Positions 22,208-36,011 are shown, numbered from the stretch's first letter. The stretch is DNA of 64,000 nt from Anastatus disparis (GCA_017163975.1 JAFFSR010000249.1:3533001-3597000); one strand, 5' to 3'. Notes: generated from the letters alone by a model not told the origin. Numbers and translations are program-made.

Positions 22208-22787
22208 TCAATTGTTACTCGGTCGGTATCAGGTTCTACTCCGGCCTACCGTTAAGTTGATTTATAACGCGACACGAATTTTAATTTTTTTATATTATAA
22301 AATTTATTAATATCAAAACTTTTAAATCACGAAAAAAAAATTAACTCAAATTTGACATTTTTATAAACAAGAAAACTGGACTGAATAATACTGCGTATTG
22401 AATTTGTTTCGAATAGATTCTTTTTTTTTGGGGAAGGGGATAAGAACGAGAAGTTAAAAGTTGGAGAAAAGAGAGATGTATATAAGTTGGTTAAAAGCTT
22501 GATATAGCTTGAATCTAAACAAGCTTGCAATCTCGAGCTCGATTCAATCGAGAGCATTCGAAAAGTTTTCGGATATATACATTATTATATATGAATTCTA
22601 TAATGCAATGATTTAATGCAATTTGCATAATAATCATTGCAAATTGTGTTAAACTTGATATGTTTTACAGCATAATTACTTTAACACCTCATTTGAATTT
22701 ATGGCATTAAATTTTATAATATTCAAGAATAAGTACATCACCAATTGGGGGGTTGACGAGCAGGGCGAGCAGGGGGGTACACCCCTA

Positions 22788-22826
<39 letters not shown>

Positions 22827-23120
22827 TATACTATCATGCTTTTATGTCCAGTTTGTCATTCTTTTGACTTATACATATATAGATTTATAACCGCTACGTT
22901 TTATGCAAACTAACGAACGAAAGCTTTTATAGCAATTTAATAATAAAAAAAAAAATAAAAATAAACCTGCGAAAAGTGATTATTTACGTTATAATAAAAG
23001 TTTTAAGTTATTCAGTTTCAACAGGAATACTTTGTTTAGATATTAATTTATGACCTCTTTATCAGATATAAAGAATCACTTATATTAAAAAATATTTAAA
23101 TGAAAATAAAGGTGAAAGAT
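22208..23120. other. AT-rich spacer with a (TA)n tract
   Basis: Contains a TA dinucleotide run at about 22789-22824. Otherwise no gene or repeat boundary that I can support. Confidence 0.5.
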
Positions 23121-23988
23121 TGTAACATGGCAATTTGACCATGTTACTTAGACATATAGTTATAAGCATAAAGACGACAGAAAGAAGCCTACGACTGTCG
23201 GCAAGAAGGAAAGCAGACCACGCGAGTCAAACTCGTAACACCATACACGAGTTCCTTGGCACACACGCGCGAGTTTATAAGGCTTTTACAATATGCACAG
23301 ATAGGGCTAGCAAGCCGCTTGACTTGAGTAGCTAAGTTGGGGTCCGTTAAGGATCGTTTGTCTCTCTCTTGCGGCGCGCGCAGCGTACCGTAAGAGCAAC
23401 GAGCTTGGTCGACAGAAAGAACCCGCCATTGCTTCAATCTTTCTGTCGTCACCGTAGAGCAAAGAGCGTTTCGACCTGCTGTACTATATAGTACCTTTTT
23501 CTTGTGCGCAATAAGATAATAAATTTTAGTGTGAGTGAGACGGATTAGTTTTATATTTTTTTTTGTATTTGAAATCAAGTCTTGAGGCTTGATTTTGCGA
23601 GTGCCAACGTGCTAAGCAAAACAGCATAATTTGTTTGCTTTATTTGTGCGACATGTGTGCCTAGCGACCTCGTGCGCGTTCTAGTGCTATTTTCCCTTCG
23701 TGCTACAAAAATCATATTTTTTTTTCTGTGTGCTCGTGCCCTTTTTGTGATTGTTGTGCGTGATTGTTGGAAACTATCTGCTTTACTCTTGCCGATAGTT
23801 TCTATACTATTAACAAAACGGCGTCGCGTGCGTCATACGCGGCTGGCGTCCATCTTAAGCGAGCGTGCTATAATCGTGTAGTTGTCATAATAAAGTACTT
23901 TTCTGTCATCATTATTTTAATTGGAAATCCACGTATTATTTAATATCTATATACCTAGTGCTACCTCCCAATCCCCAAGGTTGTCACA
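23121..23988 (+). repeat. Solo LTR (868 bp) with 4-bp target duplication
   Basis: It begins TGTAACATGG and ends GTTGTCACA, so the termini are TG...CA with an imperfect inverted TGTNACA. It is flanked on both sides by AGAT (23117-23120 and 23989-23992). It has a TATATAG motif near 23485 and an AATAAA signal at 23889 followed by a T-rich stretch, giving the plus orientation. There is no internal coding region, so it is probably the product of LTR-LTR recombination. Superfamily (BEL/Pao or gypsy) undecided. Confidence 0.75.
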
Positions 23989-24763
23989 AGATGAAATTTT
24001 GATAAACATGAAAAATAAAAGATTGAAATTTAAATGCGTATAGAATACAATTTTTAGTCAATAATTTAATTGAATAAAGTTATGATTGTGATATAAAATT
24101 TAAAATATGGTAATAATAAACTGTGTTCAGAAGACTATATTTTTGATAAATATTTAAAATAAGAAATTAAAATAACATTGAGCATAAATTGATGTAACAA
24201 TTTAAATATGTATTTAGTAATTCTGTATGTATATTAAGATGTTTATTAAAAAAAATAAAATCATAAATAAATCCAACATAAAATGTATTTTTTTGTCTTT
24301 CTTTTTAAAATATAGTTTTATTACCTGAAGCATAAAAAAGTGTAAATTTTAAAGTTTATTGGATCAATTTGTTCAATTTGAATATCATTACAAGTACAAT
24401 AAGCTTTTTTAAATTTTAAAAAGTTTCGAATACATAATAATTTATCCAAAAATATTATATAATTATTAAAAATACAAAAATAATAACAGATATACAGAAA
24501 TCAAATTTAAACATAGAAAAACAACGTTAAAGAAAATAAAACAAATTTGAATTTTGCTACTAACTTATTAAAACAATATTCAATGATACACATACGGAAT
24601 AATAAACTTTTTCTACATAGAACAGTACAACAAATAATAAAGTTACAACTTAAAAAACAAGACAAAGAAGAAAAAATTTTTGTTTAATTATTCAAATGAT
24701 TGAATAAACTAACTAATGAAACTGGATTGTAAGATATCAGTTTGGAATCATTCTCTCAAATAT
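23989..24763. other. AT-rich spacer
   Basis: No gene seen. Confidence 0.5.
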
Positions 24764-27700
24764 TTTTTTTTTTTTTTTTCATTGTTTAAAGCCATTTAAA
24801 CCTGTTTGGTTTATTTTTGGCTGCAAAATTACATAAATTCAATACAAAATTGTTATTAAATGAATAGTTACATTTTATATACCTTAAACTAAATAAATCC
24901 TAACTCAATAACATCTTAAACATTTATACCTATATCTTTTAAAAACATTATTATGTGATAATATGCTTTGCCTTTAGGTTCACACAAAATTGAGTCAATG
25001 TTAAGCGGTAGATACATATTTATAGAACGTATTAATTTTTTTCGCTGTACTTCATAATTTATACATTGCCAGATAACGTGATTTAGATCTTCATCTGATT
25101 CTCCACAATCGCATTTCGCAGACTCTACCACACCAATTCTGTACAAAGACGCAGCGAGGGCATAATGGTTAGAGCGCATTCTACTTATGTTAACAATGAC
25201 TTCTCTAGAATAATTTGAGTTTTTATACCAAGGTGTTTTATTAGAGTCATAAAACAATTTAAAATACTTAACGCCCTTAGAGTAACCCTGGTTTAAAATC
25301 CTGTTGCTAGTGTTGTAACTTGCACTTTTTTTATATTGAGAAAAAAAATCTGTGTATGGTATAGTGATGTCAGTATCAGGAGCGCAGGCAGTGGCTGTTT
25401 TGGCTTGAATATTAGCCTCCTCATTTCCATCGATTCCCACATGTGCAGGGAGCCAATAGAAACTGACAGTAGTGTTATGGATGTTATCTTTATAGAATTC
25501 ATTAACCTTTTCTTTAATTTTCAGTATATATGGGTTTGTTCTGATATTGAATTCGCAAGATTTTAACGCTTGCAGTGCACTAAGTGAGTCAGTGAGATGA
25601 GGAAGCTGTACATATTGTGAGAATTAATTATTTTGAGAGCCATTTCAATGGCAACACATTCAGCAGTAAAAATCGAAGCCTCTATTCTAATAGAAGCAGT
25701 TTGTTTGATGTTTGAAAAGGGGCAAATACATGAAGCCCTAACAGAGTTCGCAGTGGGATATTTTAAACCATCTTTGTATATGGGAATTGCATTTTGTTGT
25801 AAGAGGAATGTTGTGAGGTCTTGATTAGGATTATTTGATGTCTGCAGGTTTTGTCCTATTGTAAGATCGTGTGGAATGCTTGTGACTACAGTGTCATAAT
25901 TGTGATTATATATAGAGTATTGTTTTTGTGAATTAAGTAAAGTGGCATGGGTTATAACAGAATGAGCTATACTATGTATTAAACTTCGTCCTTATTATTT
26001 TTATTGCAAATGTTTATGTATTTCAGAGTTGTTTTGTAAGTGAAAGAGCTATTGTTGGTGTAGATTTTTGCAAAGTATTTTTCACCCATTAAAGTAGTTC
26101 TGTCAATTATCATGTCAATCTTAGTTTCACCAAGGAGAATGTTTGTGGGAGTGCTTTTCCTGTATCCTAGCGCCATTCTGATGGCAGAGTATTGGATTCT
26201 TTCAAGTCTGTTTTGTAATGTAGGACTTTTAGGGTATGCGATAAAGCAGCAGTAATCTATAATAGATCTGACAAAAGATTTGTATAAAATAAGAAGAGTC
26301 CTAGGGTCAGACCCCCACCATTTTCCACGTAGAAATTTAACTATATTGATGGCTCTGGATCATTTTTGAAATACCTGTTTATAATGGGTGGTAAAAGACA
26401 GTAAATAATCGAAGGTGACACCCAAAAATCGGACTGATCTACTTGATGGTATTAGATAGTCATCAACTTTGAGAGACAAAGTACCAGGAAGAACTTTATT
26501 ATTGTTAAAGTGAAGAAATTTAGTCTTTTGTGGAGCAAGTTGAAGTCCAAGTTGTAGTAAATTGTTTTGGATTTTTATTATTGCATTGTTCAAAATGCGT
26601 GTTCCCCTTTTGATGTTTTTGCATTTAATATAAAGGGCTATATCATCTGCAAACTGTGAAATTTGAATAGACTTCTAAAGATTTGTAACGATTTTAGAAA
26701 CATAGATTATATAAAGAAGTGGACTCAATACACCCCCCCTGTGGGGCACCTTTGTAGACGAAGTGAGGGATATGATTAGTTTCATTCGTGTAGATGTATC
26801 GCTGATGCATAATAAAATGTATATATCGAATTAGAGACTCTGGGCAACGAAGTTCAGCTAGAAGATTATTAAGAATGTTGATATCAACATTGTCAAAAGC
26901 TCCCCAAACATCAAGAAAGGCAGCCAAGACATGTTTTTTTTTCTATGAAGGACTCATCCACAGTCATTGCCAGATTTATGATATTATCTGTACAAGATCT
27001 GCCTTTTCTAAATCCGTTCTGACTGTTTGGAAGTAAGCTATTAGTTTCAGCCCAGAATTGCAACCTGTTTTTAATCATGGTCTCAAAAAGTCTGCATAAG
27101 CAGGAAGTGAGTGCTATTGGCCTGAGTCCTATTCCTTCAGGTTTGAGGACAAAATGGATAAAGGAGTTTTTCCAACTATGTGGATAATCATTACAAGAGT
27201 ACATAGAGTTAAATATGTCCAAAAGCAGCCGTTTAAATTCAGTAGGTATTCTTTTGATAACCTCGAAATCAATCCCATCGATCCCACATGCAGAGCTGTC
27301 CCTCCTCTCACTGAGAGCAATGTTAAACTCAGAGAAGGAGAATGCCTTTTCTAAGAAAGAGTTTTCTCCGCATTGAGGAACCTGTCTGGGATCAGTTTCT
27401 ACCCAGGGGGGGCTTAGTTTGTTTAATGTGTTATGAATATCTGTGTTTTGTAAATGATTGTCAGTGTGTTGTGGTGTAACTTTTACCCATTTATTTTTAA
27501 AAATTTCACATTTGTTCCATACGAAACTCTGACTGGTACGTAGGTCAATTGACGAGGCAAATTTCTTAAAGCAGTCTTTTTTTTGCTTAAACATTCTAGT
27601 AGCAATCGCGCAGTTTTTGTTGTAAGAGATTAAGTCTTCAAGTTTTCGTGAGTATTTCCATTTTTTATATGATGCCAATCTTAGTCTCTTAAGCCTGACA

Positions 27701-28035
27701 CAGTCAGAGTCCCACCTAGGAACAGGGTTATGTCGCTTTTTATTATTACATGCTTTTTTGCCTAGTATTATATTTCTTTTATTAGCATTACTAATTTTTG
27801 AGGTAATGATGTCAATAAAAAAATTATATTTATCTGAAGCTGATAAATTATCATAATTGTCCGCAAGAAATTTATCGTAATTATTATCAAGGCCATCAGA
27901 AAAAAGTTGCCAATTAGTACGTACTGTTTTTAGTTTAAAGTTTTTTTTTCATAAAAATGCCTAATAGGTTCTATAGGATAATTTACATATATCGGAAAAT
28001 GGTCAGATCCTAAAGTCTCTTCGCAAACCTCGAAA
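24764..28035 (-). mobile_element. Non-LTR retrotransposon (I/R1-like group with RNase H), 5'-truncated
   Basis: A poly(A) tail, seen as 16-17 T at about 24764-24780, closes the 3' end. Coding sequence runs from the last part of an endonuclease domain near 28020 to an RNase H C-terminus at 24916. 5' truncation is usual for LINEs. No target-site duplication was identified. Confidence 0.8.
24916..28020 (-). pseudogene. LINE ORF2: endonuclease end, reverse transcriptase, RNase H; many frame breaks
   Basis: In order: GSDHFPIYVN (endonuclease end, about 28000), a linker, RT blocks including GLRPIALTS (about 27130) and NGFRKGRSCTDNI (about 27010), AFLDVWGAFDNV (about 26920), KGAPQGG (about 26740), an eroded FADD box (about 26655), and the thumb. 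RNase H follows, readable as HVGIDGNEEANIQAK (about 25430) and ending in the C-rich SAKCDCGESDEDLNH tail. Frameshifts at about 26930, 26690 and 26360, and stops between 25980 and 25500, make it non-functional. RT plus a C-terminal RNase H points to the I/R1/LOA branch of LINEs. Confidence 0.85.
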
Positions 28036-28452
28036 TCACGAAACACATGTCAAGTATTTTTTTTATAATTAAATTTAACATGGTTAACAGAATTAATCCA
28101 TTTATTTAGTATTTGGAACCATCGAATCTTGAAATAAGAATTTCATGGAATCACGAAACAAATGTCAAGTATATAATACAGGTGATGAAACTATGGCATC
28201 TTACCATAATTTTTAACAAAAGATTTTTCAAATTTTTTTCTTTATAAATAAACGTTGAATTTGTTATAACAAAATTGTATTACTTCTTGTAATCTTTTTT
28301 TTTATCATTTATTTAAAAGTGTTCTGAAATTTTTTAAATCTTATTAAATATTTACAAAATTACTTGCCAAGCCCGTGGATAAATATTTTATTGGTGAAAC
28401 GTTTAATGAATGTATGTTCTAACATTTGAATTAGAAATTATAATAGGTGTTA

Positions 28453-31400
28453 CACTGAGAAAAAAATTTAGTTGGATTAAGTAAGGCTTAATTGAATCAA
28501 TGAAATCCCTTAGGTGCGGGCGGCACATAAAATATTTTGTTACATTAATACAAATATTTGAATTGAGTCAAATAAATATTTCATTTTTTTAAATAAATAT
28601 TTGATTCTACTAAACATCACAAATATTGGTTAAAAATAATATTTTGTATTTTCAAATAAATATTTGACTTACTAAATGTCGCGAAGATTGATTCAATAAA
28701 ATTAATTCATTGTTTTTATAAAAAATTTTATCAATTAAAATGCCCATTTGTTTTTCTAATTGATTATTTCATTACATTAATATACGTATTGGAATTAAAT
28801 CAAATAATATTTTGTATTTTCAATTAAATATTTGACTTATTAAATGTCGCGAAGATTGATTCAATAAAATTAATTCATTGTTTTAATAAAAAAAATTATC
28901 AATTAAAATGTCTATTTATTTTTCTAATTAATTATTTCATCATATTAATGTTATATTGAAATTAAATTAGTTCAATATTTTATATTTTCAAATAAAAGTT
29001 TAATTTATTGAATATTTTAAATTTAATAAAATTTTAAGATTAAATAAAATTAATTCGTTGTCTTAACAAAAAATTGATTAATTATTCGGTTTCACAAATA
29101 AAATATTCCTTTAAAGTAAAGAAATATTTAATTAATTCGATTTATAGATATTTTAATCGAACAAATACTGTCTTTAATCAACAGTATTTGCTTTCAGTGA
29201 TTTACATTTATTTATTAACATCAATGAATTGATGACTCATTAAAGGACAGGTGAATATGATTCCATTTATTTATATGGTAAAGAATAACAATTATTAACA
29301 TACTAACATTAGTATGCTTTATACAGTGATCGCACACGCAGTAAATCTAACATAAATTTCGCTCGCATTACAATTTACGTATTATCTTGAATTTTTAACT
29401 TCCTTATATATCAACTTAGAAGCCCTCTTACCGCTTGCGAGATCGAAAATTAACGACGCCACCAAGCGGTAGTATCATCAAACCATCGAACTAAATGATT
29501 TTGTTAAAACAATAAATGTTTCTTTTAGTTCAAATATGTGTTATTTGAATGAAATAAATTATGTAGATGAATCAAATAGTGGATTTACTTGATTTTAACA
29601 AGTATTGAATCAGATTTCTCTGTAATTTTTATTAACTTTAGTACATATTTTGCTAAGTTATTCACTTAGCAAGACACGTATTTAAAACACGAGTTTGTTT
29701 GAGTATAAAGGATGATAACTTATACAAAAAAATATTTTTCAAGAATATTAAATATTAATTTTAACATTATATTTCATTTGATTTAGTAAATATGTTATTA
29801 AATAATAACTGCTTGTTTCAATAAATATTTCATTAAGATAATCAAATAATTATTTAATCGATCTGATAAAGAAATTAATTAATACAACAAAATATTTAAT
29901 TTGGACATAAATAATAAAATATTTAAGTGTTAAAAATAATAATTAATTCAATTAATCACTGATTTCATAGACGCAATATAATTAAATAATAAAAGTAATA
30001 AAATAATTTTATAGAACAAAATAAATCAGATATTTGAATCAATTAAAAATTTATTTTATTTAATGCATCCAATTAATTATAATATAGTAATGAAATTATT
30101 TGAGTAAAAGACAATGAGATATTTCATAGAATCAATCATATATTTCATAAAGAGAAAAAACGCATTCATCAAAGCAACTAAATATTGATTTAAAATGATT
30201 AGGTATTTCATTGGCCAGTGAAATAATTTAATATAAGTCATACAATATTTATTTAAAGCAATGAAATATCTTTATGTTATTATTTAAAATTTATTGAAAG
30301 AATAAAACAATAATTTTGACATTATTAAATATTTCATTAATATAATTAAATATATTATTGAACAGTAAAGTAATTTAATAAAGGTGATATAATAATTAAT
30401 TAAATCAATGTAATATATTCTTCTTTTAATCAAAATTTGATAAAAATAATAGAATAAATACGTTAGAATGAGTAAACATTTTATTAAGATAATTAAATAT
30501 ATTATTAAACATCAAAGTAATTTAGTAGAAGTATTATAATATTTATTTGAAATAGTGAAATATATTCTTATGTCAATCAAAACTTGATAGAATTAATAAA
30601 ATAAATATATTCGGTTTAATAAAAATTTCATTGAGATAATCAAATATATTATTGAACATTAAAGTAATTTTATGGAAGTGTTAATATAATATTTAATTGA
30701 ATCAATGAAATATATTCTTGTTTCAATAATAACTTGATAGAAATAATAGAATAAATATATTTGGTTTAATAAATATTTCATTAAGATAATCAAATATATT
30801 ATTAAACATTAAAGTAATTCAATAGAAGTGTTAATACAATATTTAATTAAATCAGTGACATATATTCTTGATTCAATAACAATTTGATAGAAATAATAAA
30901 ATAAATATATTTGGTTTAATAAATATTTCTTTAAAAAAAATTTAATATCTGATTTTACGTTGCACCTTTCTTGACTTTAAAAAAATAATTTTTTGGTTTT
31001 CTTTTTGTGAATTCATTGAAATCGGACTTGTTGATTTTAAGGAACCTATTTCTTTAAATTAATTGTAATTTTTATTGAAATGCTGATCAAATTTTATGTG
31101 TTATATACAACATTAAATGACAATGTTATTAACTTAGTGAAGCATTTATTTACAATATAAGCTTCTTTAACTTAATCGGATGACCGTTAATTCAAGCAAA
31201 TATTATATTGATGATTGACCAATATTTTTTTATTGTTATTAAAGATTTTGTAAATTTAACAAACGATTTACTAAAATAAATATTTAATTATTGTAACAAA
31301 ATATATAGATAATTTACAAACATATTCTATTGTTACAAATAAATATTTTATAAAATTTTATCAGCTGCCTTAATGAAATTGATTTGATTAAATCAATCAA

Positions 31401-31605
31401 ATAATTTAACCGAAACAATAAATTTTTCTTTATTTTAAAAAAATATTTATTTTTTCCAACTTAGGTATCAATTTTTTTTATCCCAACTAAATATTTCAGT
31501 GATTTAATAACCTTGCATATTACTTCAATCAAAATTAATTTTTATCAACAAAATATTTAATAACTAAATTTATTTCATTGACTCAACTAAATTTTTTTCT
31601 CAGTG
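28453..31605. mobile_element. 3.15-kb AT-rich element with perfect 22-bp TIRs, TA-flanked
   Basis: The left end CACTGAGAAAAAAATTTAG (28453) is matched perfectly over 22 bp by the right end finishing CTCAGTG at 31605, with TA on both outer sides. The interior is almost entirely A+T with period-like AATATTT/ATTAAT words and no coding frame, except for a short GC-richer island at 29400-29470. TA duplication fits Tc1/mariner-like non-autonomous elements. Confidence 0.7.
30290..30950. repeat. Internal tandem repeat, period about 160 bp
   Basis: Recurring blocks GATAATCAAATATATTATT, AAAGTAATTTAATAGAAG and ATATATTCTTGTTTCAAT appear four times inside the AT-rich element. Confidence 0.6.
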
Positions 31606-32149
31606 TAGATACAGGTGATATACAATTATTTAAATGTATTAAGATAATACGCTCCTGAAAATACTGAATACAAAATACAATATTACGTAAAAAAATATAA
31701 AGAGAACATTACAATTTTCGAACTAAACAATATTTTTATAGTTACAATTTTACTATAATTTGATAGAAATTAAAAAAATTTTTTAATTCATTACCCAATT
31801 TTAAACTATACAATTTGCTATTTCCAATTTATAAATTCACAGGAATCTTTGCCAAACATGTTGATAATTAATAATAAGAAGCAACGACACATGAAAAAAA
31901 TTCTATTAAACTAAGAGAATTTACTTTTAATTAGATAACATAATCTTTTAAATTAATCCTTATAAATAATTGTATTATTATATAATATACTATGCAACAA
32001 ATGCAAAAAATACATATATTATGTACAAATTTCTTAACTTTAAACATCGCAATGAGATATCCACGGGCCTGATAAGTAATTTTGTAAATATTTAATAAGA
32101 TTTAAAAAATTTCAGAACCCTTTTAATAAATGCAAATGTATTTAATTCA

Positions 32150-32640
32150 TTTTAATTATATTTTAAATTGACGATTTGTCATCGCCAAAATACAGATTAT
32201 ACTTTTTCTGCGTTATTAGATCGACTAGCAAACGGAAATATATCGGCCGAAGACTATCATTTATTATCAACAGGAAAGAAAAGTATTTCAAATCAAGAGG
32301 ATCGTATTCGATTTACAAACGCCATACATTTATTACTAACCAACGAAATGATCAGGATAAAGAATAAAAATCGTCTACGCAATCTTTAACAACCGATGCA
32401 GTAGACAGTCATGATTTAACCAATCATCATGACGAATTTTCAGGTTTATCAAAAACGCTATATTTGGCCATAGGTTGCAGAGTAATGCTTCGTTACAATA
32501 CGTGGACGACAGGAGGATTGTTGAACGACTCATTAGGGTTTGTTAGGTATTTTATACGATGAAACCGCTAAACCTCCTAACTTACCTAAGTATATCATGG
32601 TCGAATTTGATTCGAACAAGAAAACGTATTTCCAATAAAA
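32150..32640 (+). pseudogene. Remnant of a Pif1/Helitron-type helicase C-terminus
   Basis: Readable pieces in order are FSALLDRLANGNISAEDYHLL, RFTNAIHLLLTN and, after a frame change near 32390, GCRVMLRYNTWTTGGLLND and a V-E-F-D end. These match the C-terminal half of Pif1-like helicases carried by Helitrons. Several frame changes occur and no N-terminus is present. It borders the right end of the outer TIR element. Confidence 0.6.
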
Positions 32641-33351
32641 CCGATTATACAGTCATGGGAAAAAATGGTATTAACTATTTCCTTTTTTATAACGAGGAAA
32701 CAGTTCCCTTTTAAACTGGCATATGCTATCACTATCCTTAAGAGCATGACGAAGCTGTCCGTCTTCTAATAATATTTCCAATCCTAACTTATGAATAAAC
32801 GATGCTTTTAATCGAGTTTCTTTGCTACAAAGAAAAAATTTGTAAGATTAAACTCTAGTGCGGACAACTCACGAAATCCACCAAAATATTATACATATAA
32901 AGTTATAATAAAAACTTTCAATGTATCGTATTTTAAGGTTAGGTTTGTCGAGTTTAATATCCAATTTCCAATCCAAGCTCATAAAAAAATAAAGTCCAAA
33001 TGATTTTTTATTGTAACAAAAATTATTGTATTAATATAGCTTTAGTGCGGACAAGTCATTATATTTGTTTAATTTAAGAATTTTAAAAGATATTGATAAA
33101 ATAAAAAAAGCAAAACTTGATTGCTGCAGCTCCGACATGCCGTTAAGACACAAGATTTAACTCTGTCGTGGGCAGTTATCGACATAAGATCCAGAGAATT
33201 TTCATTGGGTTTAACATGCGTAGTTTTAAGTAGAATGAAAAGTTTCTGCGATATTATGTTTTTTAAATTTTACAATAAAAAGAGATTCATTGCAATCAAC
33301 AAATCGATGTGATTATGTGTGTATATGTGTATGTGTATGTGTATGTGTATA
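32641..33351. other. AT-rich spacer with a short direct repeat
   Basis: TAGTGCGGACAA occurs near 32856 and 33042. (TGTGTA)n sequence occupies about 33315-33350. No gene. Confidence 0.45.
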
Positions 33352-33770
33352 TGATCATATCTCCACAACTTTTAATCTTTTGGTGATATGTCATTTTACA
33401 GCTGTCACTGGGTAGCGAATGATGCACACTATTCAAACTAGGTTCACACCTTTTGTACAATCTTGTTCCTCTATTTTTTATGTATATAGTGAATGTGCCA
33501 CCAATGCTCCAGTAGATATTTCTATAAAACGTAAATTTTTACATGGACAAAAGTTCGGAAATTTTATGCATGTAAAAATTTTCGTTTTATAGAAATATCT
33601 ACTGGAGCATTGGTGGCACATTCACCATATACATAAAAAATAGAGGAACAAGATTGTACAAAAGATGTAAACCTAGTTTGAATAGTGTGCATTATTCGCT
33701 ACCCAGTAACAGCAGTAAAATGACTTTTCAAAAACATTATAAAAAAATTAAAAGTTGTGGAGATATGCTC
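33352..33770. mobile_element. Foldback MITE bordered by TG-rich microsatellites
   Basis: CATATCTCCACAACTTTTAA (about 33356) is inverted as TTAAAAGTTGTGGAGATATG (about 33748). Pairing continues through GGTAGCGAATGATGCACAC, ACAATCTTGTTCCTCTATTT and CCAATGCTCCAGTAGATATT to a loop at 33546-33567. Arms are nearly identical. Confidence 0.85.
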
Positions 33771-33885
33771 ATATGTGTGTATGTATGTGTGTGTGTATGT
33801 TTATGTGTGTGTTTGTGTATGTGTGTATGCGTATGTGTATATGTGTGTGTAAGTATGTGTGCATATGATGTAAAAAATTAAAACA

Positions 33886-33925
<40 letters not shown>
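33771..33925. repeat. (TGTGTA)n followed by (TA)n
   Basis: Degenerate TGTG/TATG run at 33771-33865 and a pure TA run at about 33890-33922. Confidence 0.9.
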
Positions 33926-33931
<6 letters not shown>

Positions 33932-34789
33932 ATTTATAAATAACTATGAATACATACGTATAAGTGAAAATGTATTACAAAATGCAATTATGTTTCAAAA
34001 AGATGAAAAAATTTTTTTTTTTTAATGGACAAGATTTGGAAACCGTTATGACTATTGACACCAAAAAAATAAGGTTCTTTCTCGACCTATTTGACAACAT
34101 TTTTGAACCGATTTGACTAGATATATGAAATGGGCGTTGCGCAATCGAAGACGAAAGGAAGGTAGAAAAATTTAGCGAAATAGACCTAGAGACGACTTTG
34201 CTGCGCTCAGCGTAATTAATTCTAAAAATTAAATTTGAAAATTAAATTTTAATATTTAATAGTTTGTACATACAAATGACAAGACATATTATAGTCTTGA
34301 GTAACGACTTTCTACACCACCTTGCATTTTAAACTGTAATTAATATTACAAAATAATTGCATTCATGTATTAAATTTAATTTTATAAATTCACTCAATTT
34401 TCAAATATAATTTTCAATTTAACTAATGCACTCTGATTGCTTGAAATATAGAGGTACCGATAGGGCGCGTTAGATTTTTCGGTTAGTGAAAACCCTCGCC
34501 AGGAGCCCTAAAAACCACTTTGTTTTATAGATCATATGATGTCATGTTATCTATTTCTAATATAATTCATTTTATGTATTGTACATGGGTAAAAATATTG
34601 ATATCAAACAAAATATGAATGAAAAAATAACTAATTATTGAATAAATGATATTTATGATAAATGTTTTAATAAATTTAAAATCACAAAAAAATTTTTAAA
34701 TAACTACTTTTGATAAAACTTTTGTTAATATTACGTTTGATGTATCATTTTTTTTCTTTTTAAAAAAAAAGATTAATATATAAAGGATA
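33926..34789. other. Spacer, no gene seen
   Basis: AT-rich, with a slightly GC-richer word block at 34450-34520 that I cannot assign. Confidence 0.45.
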
Positions 34790-35102
34790 TTTGTCCTCTA
34801 TATGATTAACCATTTTTATATGGTAATGTCGAGAAAGCCCAGCCTGATTCCCGTTTAACACATGACATCAGGCTAGACTGTCAGACCCACCATACCGAGA
34901 ACTTTGACTACGGTGGACGGTCAGCCACTTTTGTGACCAACAATCAATCGATACCCAATGAGATCGGATTTTTTAAGAATCGTGATATAAATGGCACATA
35001 TACTAATTTTCTTTCGAAAAAAAGTTAGAGGTACCTGGTTAGGATTCCATGCCCTTCGTGTTGAAGGCAAGAGCTCTATTCATTACGCCACCGCGCTCTC
35101 AT
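34790..35102 (-). mobile_element. tRNA-derived SINE candidate
   Basis: The minus strand begins near 35102 with a tRNA-like head: an A-box-like GTGGCGTAATGAATAGAG, a stem-loop TGCCTT...AAGGGCA, and a B-box-like GCATGGAATCC. About 220 nt of unrelated body follows, including GTGGCTGACCGTCCACC. The head is too degenerate to be a functional tRNA. No clear poly(A) or target duplication was seen. Confidence 0.45.
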
Positions 35103-35621
35103 ATGATGTATCATAATGTTTATTTATGTCTTAAGATTTATAGGATTATTTTGGTGTAATTCTTTTTTGATATATTTTTGACTTATTTTTACATTTTGTT
35201 AGATATATAAAGAAATTTTTACTAAAATTTAGAAATTTTTTCATTTTAATATTAAAAAATAAGTGACGTAATCATTATTAATATTTATATGATTATTAAA
35301 TCATTGCATTTTTCTAATTATTTCAATTTTTATACATATAAAATAAAATAATTGTAGAATATTAGACTTACTTTGTACAATGCTTACTTTCATAATTTTT
35401 TAATCTTTTATATTTTTTTAAGAACATTGCTAATTTTAATTAATATCCTAAATAAATTCAATGATTTTGATTGATATAATTTTCTGCTATCAGTTCACGT
35501 ATTAGCATTTTATATTTTACAATCTTATTAACATAACATTTATAATATTCTGGTACTTTATTCCAATTATTATATCTAAGTTTTTCGTCATTCTCGCCAA
35601 TATATGAATCAATAATATTAT
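35103..35621. other. AT-rich spacer
   Basis: No gene seen. Confidence 0.5.
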
Positions 35622-36011
35622 TTAAGAGGAGTTCACGTATCTCTGTCCTTTTCTAATCAACAAAATGATTTTTTTACAAAAAATAATAACTTTATCAAAA
35701 AATGAAGAGAAAGCCACATCTTGTATTAAAAAAAGCAATATTTTCTTTGATGAGAAAAAGTTAATTTTATTGCTTCGTTCTCAAGAAAACTTTGAAAAAC
35801 CAAATTGTCCACCCTAACCTCTATGATTTAAGTTTTTCAAGGTTTTTCTTGAAAACGAAGCAATAAAATTAATTTTTTCTTATTAAATAAAATATTCCTT
35901 TTTTTGATACGAAATGCGGCTTTCTCTTCATTTTTTGCTAAAGTTATTAGTTTCTGTAAAATACTCAATTCTTTGATTAGAAAAGGACAGAGATACGTGA
36001 CCTCCTCTTAA
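35622..36011. mobile_element. TTAA foldback MITE, best-preserved copy
   Basis: TTAAGAGGAGTTCACGTATC (35622) is inverted at GATACGTGACCTCCTCTTAA (ending 36011). The arms continue through CTGTCCTTTTCTAATCA, GAAGAGAAAGCC and AAGCAATATTTTCTTTGA to a centre near 35810. Same family as 19500-19850 and 63477-63865. Confidence 0.85.

Larger units (their letters stand above)
28306..32131. mobile_element. Outer TIR element enclosing a nested element
   Basis: About 75 bp at 28306-28381 is inverted at 32053-32131. Both carry GTTCTGAAATTTTTTAAATC, AATATTTACAAAATTACTT and GCCCGTGGAT. The short interior on each side has no ORF. The CACTG element at 28453-31605 lies inside it. Confidence 0.65.

Noticed and set aside
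23189..23881. Open frames inside the solo LTR
   Set aside because: They have no motif and are explained by the higher G+C of the LTR.
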